Below are positions 45,828 to 54,670 of a DNA stretch of 64,000 bases, one piece after another. Each line of letters starts with the position of its first letter. Position 1 is the stretch's first letter. Location: positions 1 through 64,000 of the forward strand of contig NZ_PVWK01000083.1 in NCBI RefSeq assembly GCF_003003795.1, given 5' to 3'. A program made the position numbers and the translations under genes. The notes under the pieces were generated by a model. That model saw only the letters and a list, made by a program, of their open reading frames with translations. It was not told where the DNA came from and did no database searches. The stretch is from Stenomitos frigidus ULC18. Its GTDB lineage: Bacteria > Cyanobacteriota > Cyanobacteriia > Leptolyngbyales > Leptolyngbyaceae.

Positions 45828-46016
45828 ATGATTTATACACCTGACATACCACTTCCCATGCCTGAGCCACCCAGCCCTGGTCCAGGCCCCATCCCTGAGC
45901 CGATTCCTGGACCTGTCCCTGAACCAATTCCTGGACCTGTCCCTGAACCTGTGCCGGGAACGATTCCACAAACCGTACCTGGGACAATTCCACAGACGAT
46001 TCCAGAGCCGGTTTAA
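45828..46016 (+). CDS. Proline-rich small repeat protein
   Basis: 62 aa, almost entirely Pro/Glu/Ile/Gly/Val: a short MIYTPDIPLPMPEPP start followed by 8-residue repeats PEPIPGPV and PEPVPGTI, ending IPEPV. The DNA repeats are 24 bp long. No signal peptide or TM. The divergence among units at the third position suggests a translated gene, but no homologue is identified. It is divergent from the decarboxylase (176-bp gap) and upstream of ychF. Could be structural or spurious; a ribosome site is weak (GAG 9 nt before the ATG). Confidence 0.5.
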   Translation: MIYTPDIPLPMPEPPSPGPGPIPEPIPGPVPEPIPGPVPEPVPGTIPQTVPGTIPQTIPEPV

Positions 46017-46169
46017 TCAGGGTGCTTGAGTTTCAAATCTAGGGGGCGAAGATTTTAGATTGGGGTAATCGATCGGAAAAATTGACCGAAAACCTACAAT
46101 GATGATTAGTGCTGATTTGACTCAGCAAACTGTTTCCTCTGAAATCACCCAATCTAACTTCTAAAATCG

Positions 46170-47261
46170 ATGCTGAGAGCCGGGATTGTTGGACTGCCCA
46201 ACGTCGGAAAATCTACTTTGTTCAACGCGCTGGTTGCCAATGCTAAAGCGCAAGCTGCCAACTTTCCCTTTTGTACGATCGAGCCGAATGTGGGGGTGGT
46301 TTCTGTTCCTGATGAGCGGCTGCAAGTGTTGGCAAAAATATCGAGTTCGGCGGAAATCGTGCCCACACGCGTCGAGTTTGTCGATATTGCTGGCCTGGTG
46401 AAAGGAGCCAGCCAGGGCGAAGGCTTAGGCAACCAGTTTTTGGCAAATATCCGTGAAGTGGATGCGATCGTTCACGTGGTTCGCTGCTTTGACGATGACG
46501 ATATTATTCACGTGTCTGGATCTGTAGACCCGGCACGTGATATTGAGGTGATTAACCTGGAGCTGGCTCTTGCAGACTTGGGGCAAATTGAAAAACGGAT
46601 CGATCGCGCCCGTAAGCAAGCGCGTGGCAACAAAGACTTGCAGGTCGAAGTCGATGCGTTGGAAAAACTAACGGCAGTCCTCAACGAAGGCAAGCCTGCC
46701 CGTCAGGTAAGCCTTAACGAAGACGAAGAAGCTGCCATCAAAGCGCTGGGGCTGCTAACCCGCAAGCCCATTATCTATGCCACGAACGTCTCGGAAGATG
46801 ACCTGGCGACGGGCAACGCCTGGGTCGAGGAAGTGCGCACGATCGCTGCTGCCGAAAACGCCCAGGTCGTGATTATTTCTGCACAGGTCGAATCTGAGCT
46901 GGTCGATATTCCCGAAGTCGATCGCGCCGATTTTCTCGAATCCCTCGGTGTTCAGGAAGGTGGGCTCAAATCGCTCATTCGCGCGACTTACGAGTTGCTT
47001 GGGCTCCGTACCTACTTCACAACGGGGCCCAAAGAAACGCGTGCCTGGACGATTCACGCGGGAATGCTTGCGCCTCAAGCCGCAGGCGTCATTCACACAG
47101 ATTTTGAACGTGGCTTTATTCGTGCTGAAACGGTTGCCTATAAAGACCTGACAACCACTGGCTCGATGAGCGCTGCCAAAGAAAAAGGGCTGGTGCGCAG
47201 CGAAGGCAAAGAATACGTTGTGCAGGAAGGTGACGTATTGCTGTTCCGCTTTAATGTATAG
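46170..47261 (+). CDS. ychF: Redox-regulated ATPase/GTPase YchF (Obg family)
   Basis: 363 aa. G1 is GLPNVGKS and G3 is DIAGLVKGASQG. The nucleotide specificity loop G4 reads ATNVSED, where ordinary GTPases have NKxD, as expected of the ATP-preferring YchF/OLA1 group. A coiled-coil insert (about 130-200) is followed by a C-terminal TGS-like domain ending VLLFRFNV. It binds ribosomes and functions in stress responses. Standard length; highly confident. Confidence 0.95.
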   Translation: MLRAGIVGLPNVGKSTLFNALVANAKAQAANFPFCTIEPNVGVVSVPDERLQVLAKISSSAEIVPTRVEFVDIAGLVKGASQGEGLGNQFLANIREVDAIVHVVRCFDDDDIIHVSGSVDPARDIEVINLELALADLGQIEKRIDRARKQARGNKDLQVEVDALEKLTAVLNEGKPARQVSLNEDEEAAIKALGLLTRKPIIYATNVSEDDLATGNAWVEEVRTIAAAENAQVVIISAQVESELVDIPEVDRADFLESLGVQEGGLKSLIRATYELLGLRTYFTTGPKETRAWTIHAGMLAPQAAGVIHTDFERGFIRAETVAYKDLTTTGSMSAAKEKGLVRSEGKEYVVQEGDVLLFRFNV

Positions 47262-47632
47262 AGAATGCGATCACCCTTCCACAGGGTGAGAGTTGGGCGT
47301 GAGCTGGTTGAGCCATCTTTTTGGGTCAACCCAGGTTTTGTGCTACATCTAGAGGCTGTTTGGGCATGCTATACCTGTTGCGGCTCAAGACATTGGGATC
47401 AAAGGGAAGATGCCGTCATTGACCGGGGTTCCAGCCGTCCATTCCGTTCTGGTCCATACGGTGATTGAGATAGCGCAAGACAGCCGCTTTGCACCGTATT
47501 GCTTTGATGAACAACTCATGGATGCCAGCGTGACGAGTACGTAGCTTCTGGATTTGGTGGAACGACTGGTTGCTCAACCAGTATTCCTCAAGAGGTGCTA
47601 AGCCCTTCTCATGAACAACAGACACGTTAGAC
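47262..47632. other. Intergenic region between ychF and the c-di-GMP gene
   Basis: 371 bp. A + frame at 47265-47468 contains a CxxCGSRH-like zinc ribbon and RFRSGPYG-like text that could be a decayed transposase N-terminus, but it is short and unsupported. The promoter of the next gene is expected near its 3' end. Confidence 0.4.
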
Positions 47633-49438
47633 ATGACTAAAGCAGATATTCTTGTGGTTGACGATACGCCTGTCAACCTGCGACTCCTTTCGTCTATGTT
47701 GACTAAAGAAGGATATGAGGTACGTCAGGCGCTTAGTGGCAAAATGGCGCTAACAGCCGTTCGAGTTGTGCCGCCAGACTTAATTCTGCTCGACATTATG
47801 ATGCCCGAAATGGATGGCTATGTGGTCTGTGAGGCGTTGAAAGCAAACCCAGACACTGCCAGTATTCCAGTCATTTTTTTAAGCGCTCTCAGTGAGGGTT
47901 TGGACAAAGCAAAGGCTTTTATAGTGGGCGGGGCAGACTACATCATGAAGCCTTTTCAGTTAGAAGAGGTGCTGTCGCGGGTGCAAAACCAGCTGGCCTT
48001 AAGGGCTGCCGCAATCAGCAATGAACAGTTCAGTGCGCAGCTAGAGGAACGTGTTAAAGAGCGGACTCACCAACTCGAACTGGCTAATCGTGAACTCCAG
48101 CGTGAAATGATCGAGCGCAAAGTGCTTCAAGCTCAACTGTTAGAGATGGCGCACCACGATGCACTCACAGGCCTACCGAATCGTGCATTGTTTATTGAGC
48201 GCACAAAACAAGCGCTTGCTGCCAACAAAGCAGAAGCAACCGCCTGCTTTGCCGTACTGTTTCTGGATTGCGATCGCTTCAAAGTGGTCAATGATTCTCT
48301 GGGTCACTTCATCGGCGATCAGCTTTTAATAGCGATAGCCCATCGTCTCGAAGCAGCCCTACCCCTTTATGCCACCCTTGCGCGCCTTGGCGGCGATGAG
48401 TTTACGGTGCTGTTGACGGAGTTTGCCCATTTGGACAGTCTGATACAGACGGTTCATCAAATTCTGGATGCGTTTACCAAACCGTTTCAGTTGAAAAGTC
48501 ACGAGGTTTTTATTACCGCGAGCATTGGCATTGCGATCGGCAACGCAGACTATAGCCAGCCAGAACATATTTTGCGTGATGCAGATATGGCAATGTATCG
48601 TGCTAAAGCGTCTGGAAACACGTCTTATCAGATTTTTGACCCCACGCTGCACCATCTTGCATTACAGCGGCTACAGCTCGAAATCGACTTGCGCAAAGCG
48701 CTACAGCAGCAGGAATTCATCGTTCACTACCAGCCGATTGTGGCGATCGCAACGGGCAACATCGTTGGCTTTGAAGCACTCGTGCGCTGGCTCCATCCTC
48801 AGCAAGGGTTAATTTCGCCAGCCACCTTTATTCCCATTGCTGAAGAAACGGGTTTAATCTCACAAATTGGGCATTGGGTATTGCACCAGGCCTGTCAACA
48901 ATTGCAACAATGGCAAGATGAAAAATTGACTACTTTTCCACTCACCATGAGTGTGAATGTATCGGCACACCAATTTGCACAAGCTGATTTAGTAGAGCAA
49001 ATTGATCACATACTTGCCGCAACTCAGCTTACACCGCAACAGCTGAAGCTAGAAATCACCGAAAGCGCCATTATGGAAAATGCTCAAGCCGCAGGGAGCA
49101 TCCTACAAGCATTGCGAAAACAGCAGATTCAACTCAGTATTGATGATTTTGGCACTGGCTATTCATCGCTGAGCTATTTACATTCCTTTCCCGTAGATAC
49201 GCTTAAGATCGATCGCTCCTTTATTAAACAAATGGGCGAACATTCAGATAGCTTAGGCCTGGTTCCTTTAATCATCAACATTGCCCAAAAAATGGGAATG
49301 ACGGTTGTGGCAGAAGGTATTGAAACCCAAACGCAGCTTGATCATCTTAAGGCTTTAAACTGTGATTTTGGGCAAGGCTTTCTCTTTTTCAAACCGCTAG
49401 AGCCAGACAAAGTCAGTGCTTTATTCTCCTCAAAGTGA
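47633..49438 (+). CDS. Response regulator with GGDEF and EAL domains
   Basis: 601 aa. A receiver domain (about 6-120, phospho-Asp in LILLDIMMPEMDG, Lys in YIMKPF) is followed by a coiled-coil linker (about 135-170) and a GGDEF domain with the active ARLGGDEF motif. An EAL domain (about 345-595) follows, with FEALVRW, ITESAIMENA, DDFGTGYSSL and LKIDRSF, all phosphodiesterase residues retained. No RxxD inhibitory site precedes GGDEF (PLYATLARL instead). The protein can probably both make and degrade c-di-GMP, controlled by an unknown sensor kinase. No kinase gene is adjacent. Confidence 0.93.
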   Translation: MTKADILVVDDTPVNLRLLSSMLTKEGYEVRQALSGKMALTAVRVVPPDLILLDIMMPEMDGYVVCEALKANPDTASIPVIFLSALSEGLDKAKAFIVGGADYIMKPFQLEEVLSRVQNQLALRAAAISNEQFSAQLEERVKERTHQLELANRELQREMIERKVLQAQLLEMAHHDALTGLPNRALFIERTKQALAANKAEATACFAVLFLDCDRFKVVNDSLGHFIGDQLLIAIAHRLEAALPLYATLARLGGDEFTVLLTEFAHLDSLIQTVHQILDAFTKPFQLKSHEVFITASIGIAIGNADYSQPEHILRDADMAMYRAKASGNTSYQIFDPTLHHLALQRLQLEIDLRKALQQQEFIVHYQPIVAIATGNIVGFEALVRWLHPQQGLISPATFIPIAEETGLISQIGHWVLHQACQQLQQWQDEKLTTFPLTMSVNVSAHQFAQADLVEQIDHILAATQLTPQQLKLEITESAIMENAQAAGSILQALRKQQIQLSIDDFGTGYSSLSYLHSFPVDTLKIDRSFIKQMGEHSDSLGLVPLIINIAQKMGMTVVAEGIETQTQLDHLKALNCDFGQGFLFFKPLEPDKVSALFSSK

Positions 49439-49601
49439 CACTGATTGCAAAGTGGCTGCGTCTTCAGTAAAGCTCACTAGATAGGGATACATGCTATTGA
49501 TTAATGAAGACTATAAGGCACCATTGGATACAACTAGCAATCATTGAGCGATCGGTTTCTAGCGCTGTGTCTACCCGCACTCACGTAATGCTTATGTTGA
49601 A

Positions 49602-52600
49602 TTACCCTTCACCAAAAATATCTAACTGTTCGATCGGTTGATCTATTGGATAGGCCTGACCATTCTTTTCACGGGTTGAATGACTCGTCTGGCCGCCTTT
49701 GCGTAACCCGATCGCAATCTTGCTGTGCTTTTCAATTTGTCCCATCACCTGCCGTGCCCGTTGGATGACGGATGCAGGCAAACCTGCTAACCGTCCAGCT
49801 TCGATGCCGTAGGAGCGATCGGCTCCACCAGGCTGTACCTTATGCAGAAAAATAATTTGGTCGGGTAATTCTTTGACGACCACCTGATAGTTCGCAACAT
49901 TCGGCAGAATCGACGCTAGCTCGTTGAGTTCGTGGTAATGAGTCGCAAAGATCGTGCGCGCACGAATTTCGGTTGCCAGATGTTCAGCAACCGCCCACGC
50001 GATCGACAGCCCATCAAACGTTGCTGTGCCACGACCAATCTCATCCAAGAGCACCAGCGATCGTGGTGTGGCGTGATTCAAAATATTGGCCGTTTCGTTC
50101 ATTTCTACCATGAAGGTAGACTGCCCCGTTGCCAGGTCATCGACTGCGCCAACACGGGTAAAAATGCGATCGCAAAGACCCAGTTTTGCAGTCTGTGCAG
50201 GCACGAAGCTACCCACCTGCGCCATGAGTTGAATCAACCCGACCTGACGGAGGTAGCAGCTTTTGCCACTGGCGTTGGGGCCGGTGAGGACGATGAGGTC
50301 GGGTGGGGGGAGAGGATTGAAGGGTGGGGAAGGAGAGTTTTGAGTTTTGAGTTTTGAGTTTTGAGTTTTGAGTTTTGAGTTTTGAGTTTTGAGTTCGGAG
50401 TTCGGAGTTTCACTCTCTGTTTCTCCGGCTAACCGCTGACGGCTGACGGCTGACGGCTGATTGCTGACTACTGACCGCTGACGGCTGACCGCTGACGGCT
50501 GACCGCTGATTGCTCCCTCTCCACTACCCAACGCCGTGTCATTCGGTACAAAGAAACCTGCTGGCAACGATTGCTCGACTACTGGATGACGGCCTTCAAG
50601 GAGACAAACCTCGCGGCTAGGGGCGATCGCAGGCCGGCAGTAACCTTGATAGACAGCCACTTCTGCTAAACCGCAAAGCACATCGATCGCAGCGATCGAC
50701 CGTGCCACCGTACGAATCAGTTCGGCTTGTTCACCCACCTGCGATCGCAACTCAGCGAAAATTTCGTATTCCAGATGGTTCAGGCTGTCTTGTGCCAGTT
50801 GGATGCGGTTTTCTCGCTCTTTCAGGTCTTGGGTGATATAACGCTCTTCATTGGTTAGAGTCTGTTTACGGGTATAACCATCGGGCACCTGCTGTCCTGC
50901 TTTGGCACGGGAAATGCTGATGTAGTAGCCAAAGGTTTTGTTGTAGCCTACCTTTAGTGTGGAAACGCCTGTGCGCTCGCGTTCCACCGCTTCCAGGTTT
51001 TTAATCCAGTGTTGATCTGCTTCCACCTGCTGTCGCAATTCGTCTAATTGGGCGTTAATCCCCGATCGAATCAGGTTGCCGTCCGTCAGGTAAAGCGGTG
51101 GTGTCTCGACCAGATGAGCGTGGAGATGTTGACCCAGATGTTCCAGAATCGGCGGCACGGTCTGGAGATCTTGCAAGTAGCGCGATCGCGTTTTCTCCAC
51201 CAAGCGCCCCAAATCAGGAAGCTTGTCGAGCGAATCTGCCAGCGCCACCAGATCACGCGCATTGGCAGTGCCCGATCCCGCACGACCAGCCAACCGCTCT
51301 AGATCGTAGATTTGCTTGAGCAGGCGCTGTAGGGTCTGGCGCAAGGAACCGTTTTCGACCAGTTCCGCGATCGTGTCCTGGCGATCGTGAATCGGTGTCA
51401 ACTGAAGCAACGGCTGCAGGAGCCATCGCCTGAGTGCCCGACTGCCCATTGCCGTTACGGTTTTGTCGAGTGCCCACAAGAGCGACCCGTGATAGGTGCC
51501 ATCCCTTGCCGTCTGGGTAATTTCCAGGTTACGGCGCGTCTGATGGTCAATCACCAAATACTCCGTCAGCGTGTAGGTACACAGTGGCTGCAAAGGAAAC
51601 GTCTTAAGCGCAGAAGGATGGATAAGAGACGATGTTTTACCGTCACGCTGATCATCAGCTTCTTTCTTTTTATCCTTTCCCCTTTCCCCTTCCTCCTTTC
51701 CCCCTTCGCCCTTACCCTTTCCCATGTCTTTTTCGGTGCTGGTTTCGACATACTCCAACAGCCCGCCTGCGGCTCGCACGGCTAACGGCAAATGCTCGCA
51801 GCCCATACCTTCCAGCGATCGCACCCGAAAGCGTTGCAGCAGCCGATACCGCGCCTCGGAGAGGACAAAGGGAGCCTGCGATCGCAGCGTGTAGCAGAAC
51901 TGAGACGGCAGGCACTCAGGCAAATGGTCTGATTTTTCTCCGGGGCGTAGCAGGCTGACCAGATCGGGAGCGTTGGTGGGGAACAGCACTTCTGAGGGCT
52001 GTAGCCGCATTAATTCTTGAGTGAGCTGCTCTAAATCTTGTGACTGCGTGGTCAAAAATTCGCCGGTGGAGACATCGGCATACGCTAAGCCCCAATGATT
52101 CCCGGCAAGTACGACTGCTGCTAGGAAGTTATTGCGACGGGCATTCAGCATCCCTTCTTCCAGGATGGTGCCGGGCGTGATCACGCGAGTGATTTCGCGT
52201 CGCACCAGTTGTCCTTGCGCATCGGCAGCGTCTTCCATCTGATCGCACACGGCGATCGCAAAGCCCTTCTCCACTAACAAGGCGCAGTAGCGATCGAGCG
52301 CGTGATGAGGAATGCCTGCCAGGGGTACTTTACCGACATCCTTACCCGCATCCTTTGCCGTCAAAATCAGCTCTAGCTCGCGGGCAATCGCGATCGCATC
52401 CTGAAAAAACGTCTCAAAAAAGTCTCCGACGCGATACAGGAGCAACGCATGAGGGTGCTGGTCTTTCAGCTCCACATAGTGCCGGATCATCGGCGTGAGC
52501 AAGGCACGATCGACCGATCGATGATCGGCGTAGCGCACCGCATGTTTCACTAAGCGTTCTGGCAACCCATCAGTGAGTTCGGAGGTAGAGGCAGCATCCG

Positions 52601-52604
52601 TCAT
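49602..52604 (-). CDS. mutS: DNA mismatch repair protein MutS with repeat-derived inserts
   Basis: 1000 aa, against about 870-890 usual. The N-terminal mismatch-reading domain has the GDFFETF (FxE) motif, with connector, lever and clamp domains following. The C-terminal ATPase has Walker [16 protein letters not shown], a Walker B at [11 protein letters not shown] and ATHYHEL. Two inserts are unlike homologues. Insert 1 (about residues 287-325) is Lys/Glu/Gly-rich. Insert 2 (about 690-769), just before Walker A, is made of heptamer DNA with a repeated LKTQNSK septapeptide and SAVSRQR-like units. MutS recognises mismatches and recruits MutL. No mutL neighbour. See the finding on frame-shifting risk. 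Confidence 0.93.
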   Translation of the reverse strand: MTDAASTSELTDGLPERLVKHAVRYADHRSVDRALLTPMIRHYVELKDQHPHALLLYRVGDFFETFFQDAIAIARELELILTAKDAGKDVGKVPLAGIPHHALDRYCALLVEKGFAIAVCDQMEDAADAQGQLVRREITRVITPGTILEEGMLNARRNNFLAAVVLAGNHWGLAYADVSTGEFLTTQSQDLEQLTQELMRLQPSEVLFPTNAPDLVSLLRPGEKSDHLPECLPSQFCYTLRSQAPFVLSEARYRLLQRFRVRSLEGMGCEHLPLAVRAAGGLLEYVETSTEKDMGKGKGEGGKEEGERGKDKKKEADDQRDGKTSSLIHPSALKTFPLQPLCTYTLTEYLVIDHQTRRNLEITQTARDGTYHGSLLWALDKTVTAMGSRALRRWLLQPLLQLTPIHDRQDTIAELVENGSLRQTLQRLLKQIYDLERLAGRAGSGTANARDLVALADSLDKLPDLGRLVEKTRSRYLQDLQTVPPILEHLGQHLHAHLVETPPLYLTDGNLIRSGINAQLDELRQQVEADQHWIKNLEAVERERTGVSTLKVGYNKTFGYYISISRAKAGQQVPDGYTRKQTLTNEERYITQDLKERENRIQLAQDSLNHLEYEIFAELRSQVGEQAELIRTVARSIAAIDVLCGLAEVAVYQGYCRPAIAPSREVCLLEGRHPVVEQSLPAGFFVPNDTALGSGEGAISGQPSAVSRQRSVVSNQPSAVSRQRLAGETESETPNSELKTQNSKLKTQNSKLKTQNSPSPPFNPLPPPDLIVLTGPNASGKSCYLRQVGLIQLMAQVGSFVPAQTAKLGLCDRIFTRVGAVDDLATGQSTFMVEMNETANILNHATPRSLVLLDEIGRGTATFDGLSIAWAVAEHLATEIRARTIFATHYHELNELASILPNVANYQVVVKELPDQIIFLHKVQPGGADRSYGIEAGRLAGLPASVIQRARQVMGQIEKHSKIAIGLRKGGQTSHSTREKNGQAYPIDQPIEQLDIFGEG
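50335..50410. repeat. Heptamer STRR inside mutS, (GAGTTTT)8
   Basis: Eight exact tandem GAGTTTT units at 50335-50390, then two GAGTTCG variants and a GAGTTT. Read on the minus strand as coding DNA it gives a seven-residue repeat LKTQNSK (three heptamers = 21 nt). Confidence 0.95.
50428..50514. repeat. Heptamer STRR inside mutS (GCTGACG/GCTGACC)
   Basis: A second tandem heptamer array of GCTGACG, GCTGACC and GCTGATT types, next to the GAGTTTT array and in the same insert. It codes for SAVSRQR and SVVSNQP repeats. Same family as 27029-27049. Confidence 0.9.
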
Positions 52605-52939
52605 GAATCAACGCCAAGGCACAGGTCTTCCATAGACTCTATCGCAAGAGTCGTAAGAGTTTCCGTTCGTTCGTGCCAAGTAACGATGTCAGCGATGAAA
52701 CCGCTATGAATGCATCCAGCCTGGATCAGAACCGTGTTTCCCCCCAAGCGACGTTTCTATAGTTTTTTAACACTTGATCGAAAAAACAGGCCTTTCCTCA
52801 GTCTGCTGCTAGAGTGAATCATTCTGCAAACCAGCAGGCGATCGCGGCATCTACGTTGAATGGCTCCAAATTAGTTGATCCCAAATGATTGGTATCTTCT
52901 ATACTGCTTTCGTGTCTTAAACTCCTCAACGAGCAAACT
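52605..52939. other. Intergenic region between mutS and the GspC-like gene
   Basis: 335 bp between divergent genes. A possible promoter is TTGATC (52875-52880) and TATACT (52900-52905) separated by 19 bp, about 35 bp before the next ATG; the spacing is longer than ideal. No other feature was recognised. Confidence 0.4.
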
Positions 52940-54016
52940 ATGTCTCAGGATGTCAGCACCAGTCAGCGGCTGCTCAAGTCAGCTGATGCGCCACCGTTTT
53001 CAGTCGGGTCCTTTGGCTCCGATGTGCCAGAGGTCGGTAGCTTTCCAGTCGAGTCCTACGCCGATCGTTTAATGGACGATCTGTTTGGCGATGTGGAGCG
53101 GCTGTTAGATAGCGGTGCGAAACTGACCACTGACCCTGTACCGTCAGATGAGCCAACACCCACCTCAAAAGCACCCAAGTTTAATGGGTTTGTTGATCTG
53201 GTGTCGCCGTTGATGCGGCGATCGGAGCTTGATGCCTCGCTAGCGCCAGACGATCAAGACGACGATGCGCTGCTGGCACAGGATACGAGTGAGCGATCGC
53301 TCACTCGAAAGCCCTTGATCCAGAGCGTGCGTGAGTCTGTACGCTCTTACGATCGACTGCTGCTGGGTCTGGGCGCTTTTTCGCTGCTAGCTGTTCTGGC
53401 TACCTGGCTGTTAAGTCAACAGGCACAGCGTCAGGTCGCGCCTATAACAATGGCTCCGCAAACCACCACCAGCAATCCAGCGGCCGCAAACTCTGCAACC
53501 GACAATCAATTTGTCAGCTATCTGCAACAGGCACTTAAGGCGATCGATCAGCAGCAACCCTCTGGTGCGCCATCGCTTGGGGTCAATGGTTTGCCCTCAT
53601 TACCTGCCATACAGCTACCCGGTAGCCCTACCATTCAAACGGCTCCGGGTACAAAGCCAAATAGTGCGACCCGTCCGTCCACAGGCTTATCACGGCTGTA
53701 TGTGCCGATCTATCAAGTCCCACAACCGCAGTCTGGCAGTCTGTCGGTGTCACCCTTGCCTTCTGCTAATACGCCAACCGCCGTTCGCCCACCCATTCCG
53801 CTCTCAATGCCTGGTATTCCGAAGAAACTGGTTGGGGTGCTGGAGTTGGGCGATCGCTCTGCTGCCTTAATCGAAATCAATGGTGTTGCCCAACGCTATC
53901 GTATTGGCGAAAGCATTGCCACCAGCGGTTGGACGTTGGTTGAAGTTTCTAAAGACCAGGCCGTCATTCGTCGTAACGGTGAAGTGCGATCGGTCTTTAT
54001 TGGTCAGAACTTTTAG
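52940..54016 (+). CDS. Single-TM protein with C-terminal GspC/PilP-like domain
   Basis: 358 aa from MSQDVSTSQRLLKSAD at 52940; the frame begins earlier at 52889 with no family support. A cytoplasmic N-terminus (1-140) is followed by one TM (about 152-170, LLLGLGAFSLLAVLATWLL), a Pro/Ser/Thr-rich linker, and a C-terminal domain (about 285-358) with KKLVGVLELGDRSAALIEIN then YRIGESIATSGWTLVEVSK. This layout (short cytosolic part, TM, linker, HR-like domain) is that of GspC and PilP-like secretin partners. By-eye similarity only. The coiled-coil gene follows. The type IV pilin-like gene is 650 bp away. Confidence 0.68.
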   Translation: MSQDVSTSQRLLKSADAPPFSVGSFGSDVPEVGSFPVESYADRLMDDLFGDVERLLDSGAKLTTDPVPSDEPTPTSKAPKFNGFVDLVSPLMRRSELDASLAPDDQDDDALLAQDTSERSLTRKPLIQSVRESVRSYDRLLLGLGAFSLLAVLATWLLSQQAQRQVAPITMAPQTTTSNPAAANSATDNQFVSYLQQALKAIDQQQPSGAPSLGVNGLPSLPAIQLPGSPTIQTAPGTKPNSATRPSTGLSRLYVPIYQVPQPQSGSLSVSPLPSANTPTAVRPPIPLSMPGIPKKLVGVLELGDRSAALIEINGVAQRYRIGESIATSGWTLVEVSKDQAVIRRNGEVRSVFIGQNF

Positions 54017-54023
54017 GAGTTGT

Positions 54024-54066
54024 TAGTTTTGAGTGGTTAGTCGGTTTCTCTAACCACTCAAAACTA
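54024..54066. repeat. 17-bp inverted repeat between genes
   Basis: Arms 54024-54040 and 54050-54066 are perfect reverse complements with a 9-nt loop. They contain the TTTTGAG/CTCAAAA heptamer core, so this looks like a repeat-derived stem. It lies in the gap before the 54086 gene and could terminate the upstream gene. Confidence 0.7.
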
Positions 54067-54085
54067 CTCTTTAGGAGTTTCCCTC

Positions 54086-54661
54086 ATGGGTCTGTTTGAC
54101 GATTTCAGCAAGTTTCTCGAAACGCGGCTTGAGGAGTTCTTGCGCGACAATCCGCAATTGGAATTGCTCGTTTTAGAAGAAAAGCTGCGCGACCAGGAAG
54201 AAGAAACCCTGAAACTGATGACGGATTTGCGGCGAGAAGAGAAAGGGCTTCAGGATGAGATTCTGGCGATCGCTCGCGAAATTCAGCTTTGGCACACCCG
54301 TATCGAAAAAGCCAAAGCGTCTGGACGGCTCGATCTAGCAGAACCCGCTCAGGAGCATGAAGCCAGCCTCTTGCGGCAGGGCAACCAGCGCTGGGGACAG
54401 ATGGAAGTGTTGAAAGAACGCCTTAAGCAGACCCAGCAGTTGCAGCAACAAATCCAGCAGCGCCGCAAAGAAGTACAGGCAAAGGTTGCTCAGGCTCAAG
54501 CCACTCGCGCAACGGCTGCGACAACAGAACAAAAGTGGAACAGTGCTGGCTGGAACCAGATTCCCAACTCATCCAGCAGCGTTGGCGACTTAGAACATCA
54601 GTTTCGCCGCTGGGAAGCTGAAGAAGAGCTACAGGAACTCAAACGTAAAATGGGACGATAG
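54086..54661 (+). CDS. Coiled-coil cyanobacterial protein (TIGR04376-like)
   Basis: 191 aa, almost wholly helical: MGLFDDFSKFLETRLEEFL opens, then long heptad-rich segments such as EEKLRDQEEETLKLMTDLR and LKERLKQTQQLQQQIQQRR. It ends with WEAEEELQELKRKMGR. No TM or signal peptide. I believe it belongs to the conserved TIGR04376 family of cyanobacteria, but have no alignment. GGAG precedes the ATG. It follows the GspC-like gene on the same strand. Function unknown. Confidence 0.78.
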   Translation: MGLFDDFSKFLETRLEEFLRDNPQLELLVLEEKLRDQEEETLKLMTDLRREEKGLQDEILAIAREIQLWHTRIEKAKASGRLDLAEPAQEHEASLLRQGNQRWGQMEVLKERLKQTQQLQQQIQQRRKEVQAKVAQAQATRATAATTEQKWNSAGWNQIPNSSSSVGDLEHQFRRWEAEEELQELKRKMGR

Positions 54662-54670
54662 GCGATCGCC

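Noticed and set aside
45690-45993. Arg/Trp-rich and Gln/Val-rich ORFs antisense to the proline-rich gene
   Set aside because: They are produced by the 24-bp repeat in the other strand, typical shadows of repetitive coding DNA.
50335-50514. Tandem repeats considered as a CRISPR array
   Set aside because: Units are 7 bp and contiguous without spacers, so they are STRRs inside mutS.
49602-52604. mutS repeats as an assembly or sequencing error
   Set aside because: The frame stays open through all arrays and the catalytic motifs are intact on both sides; the same heptamers occur elsewhere. Long-read confirmation is still desirable.
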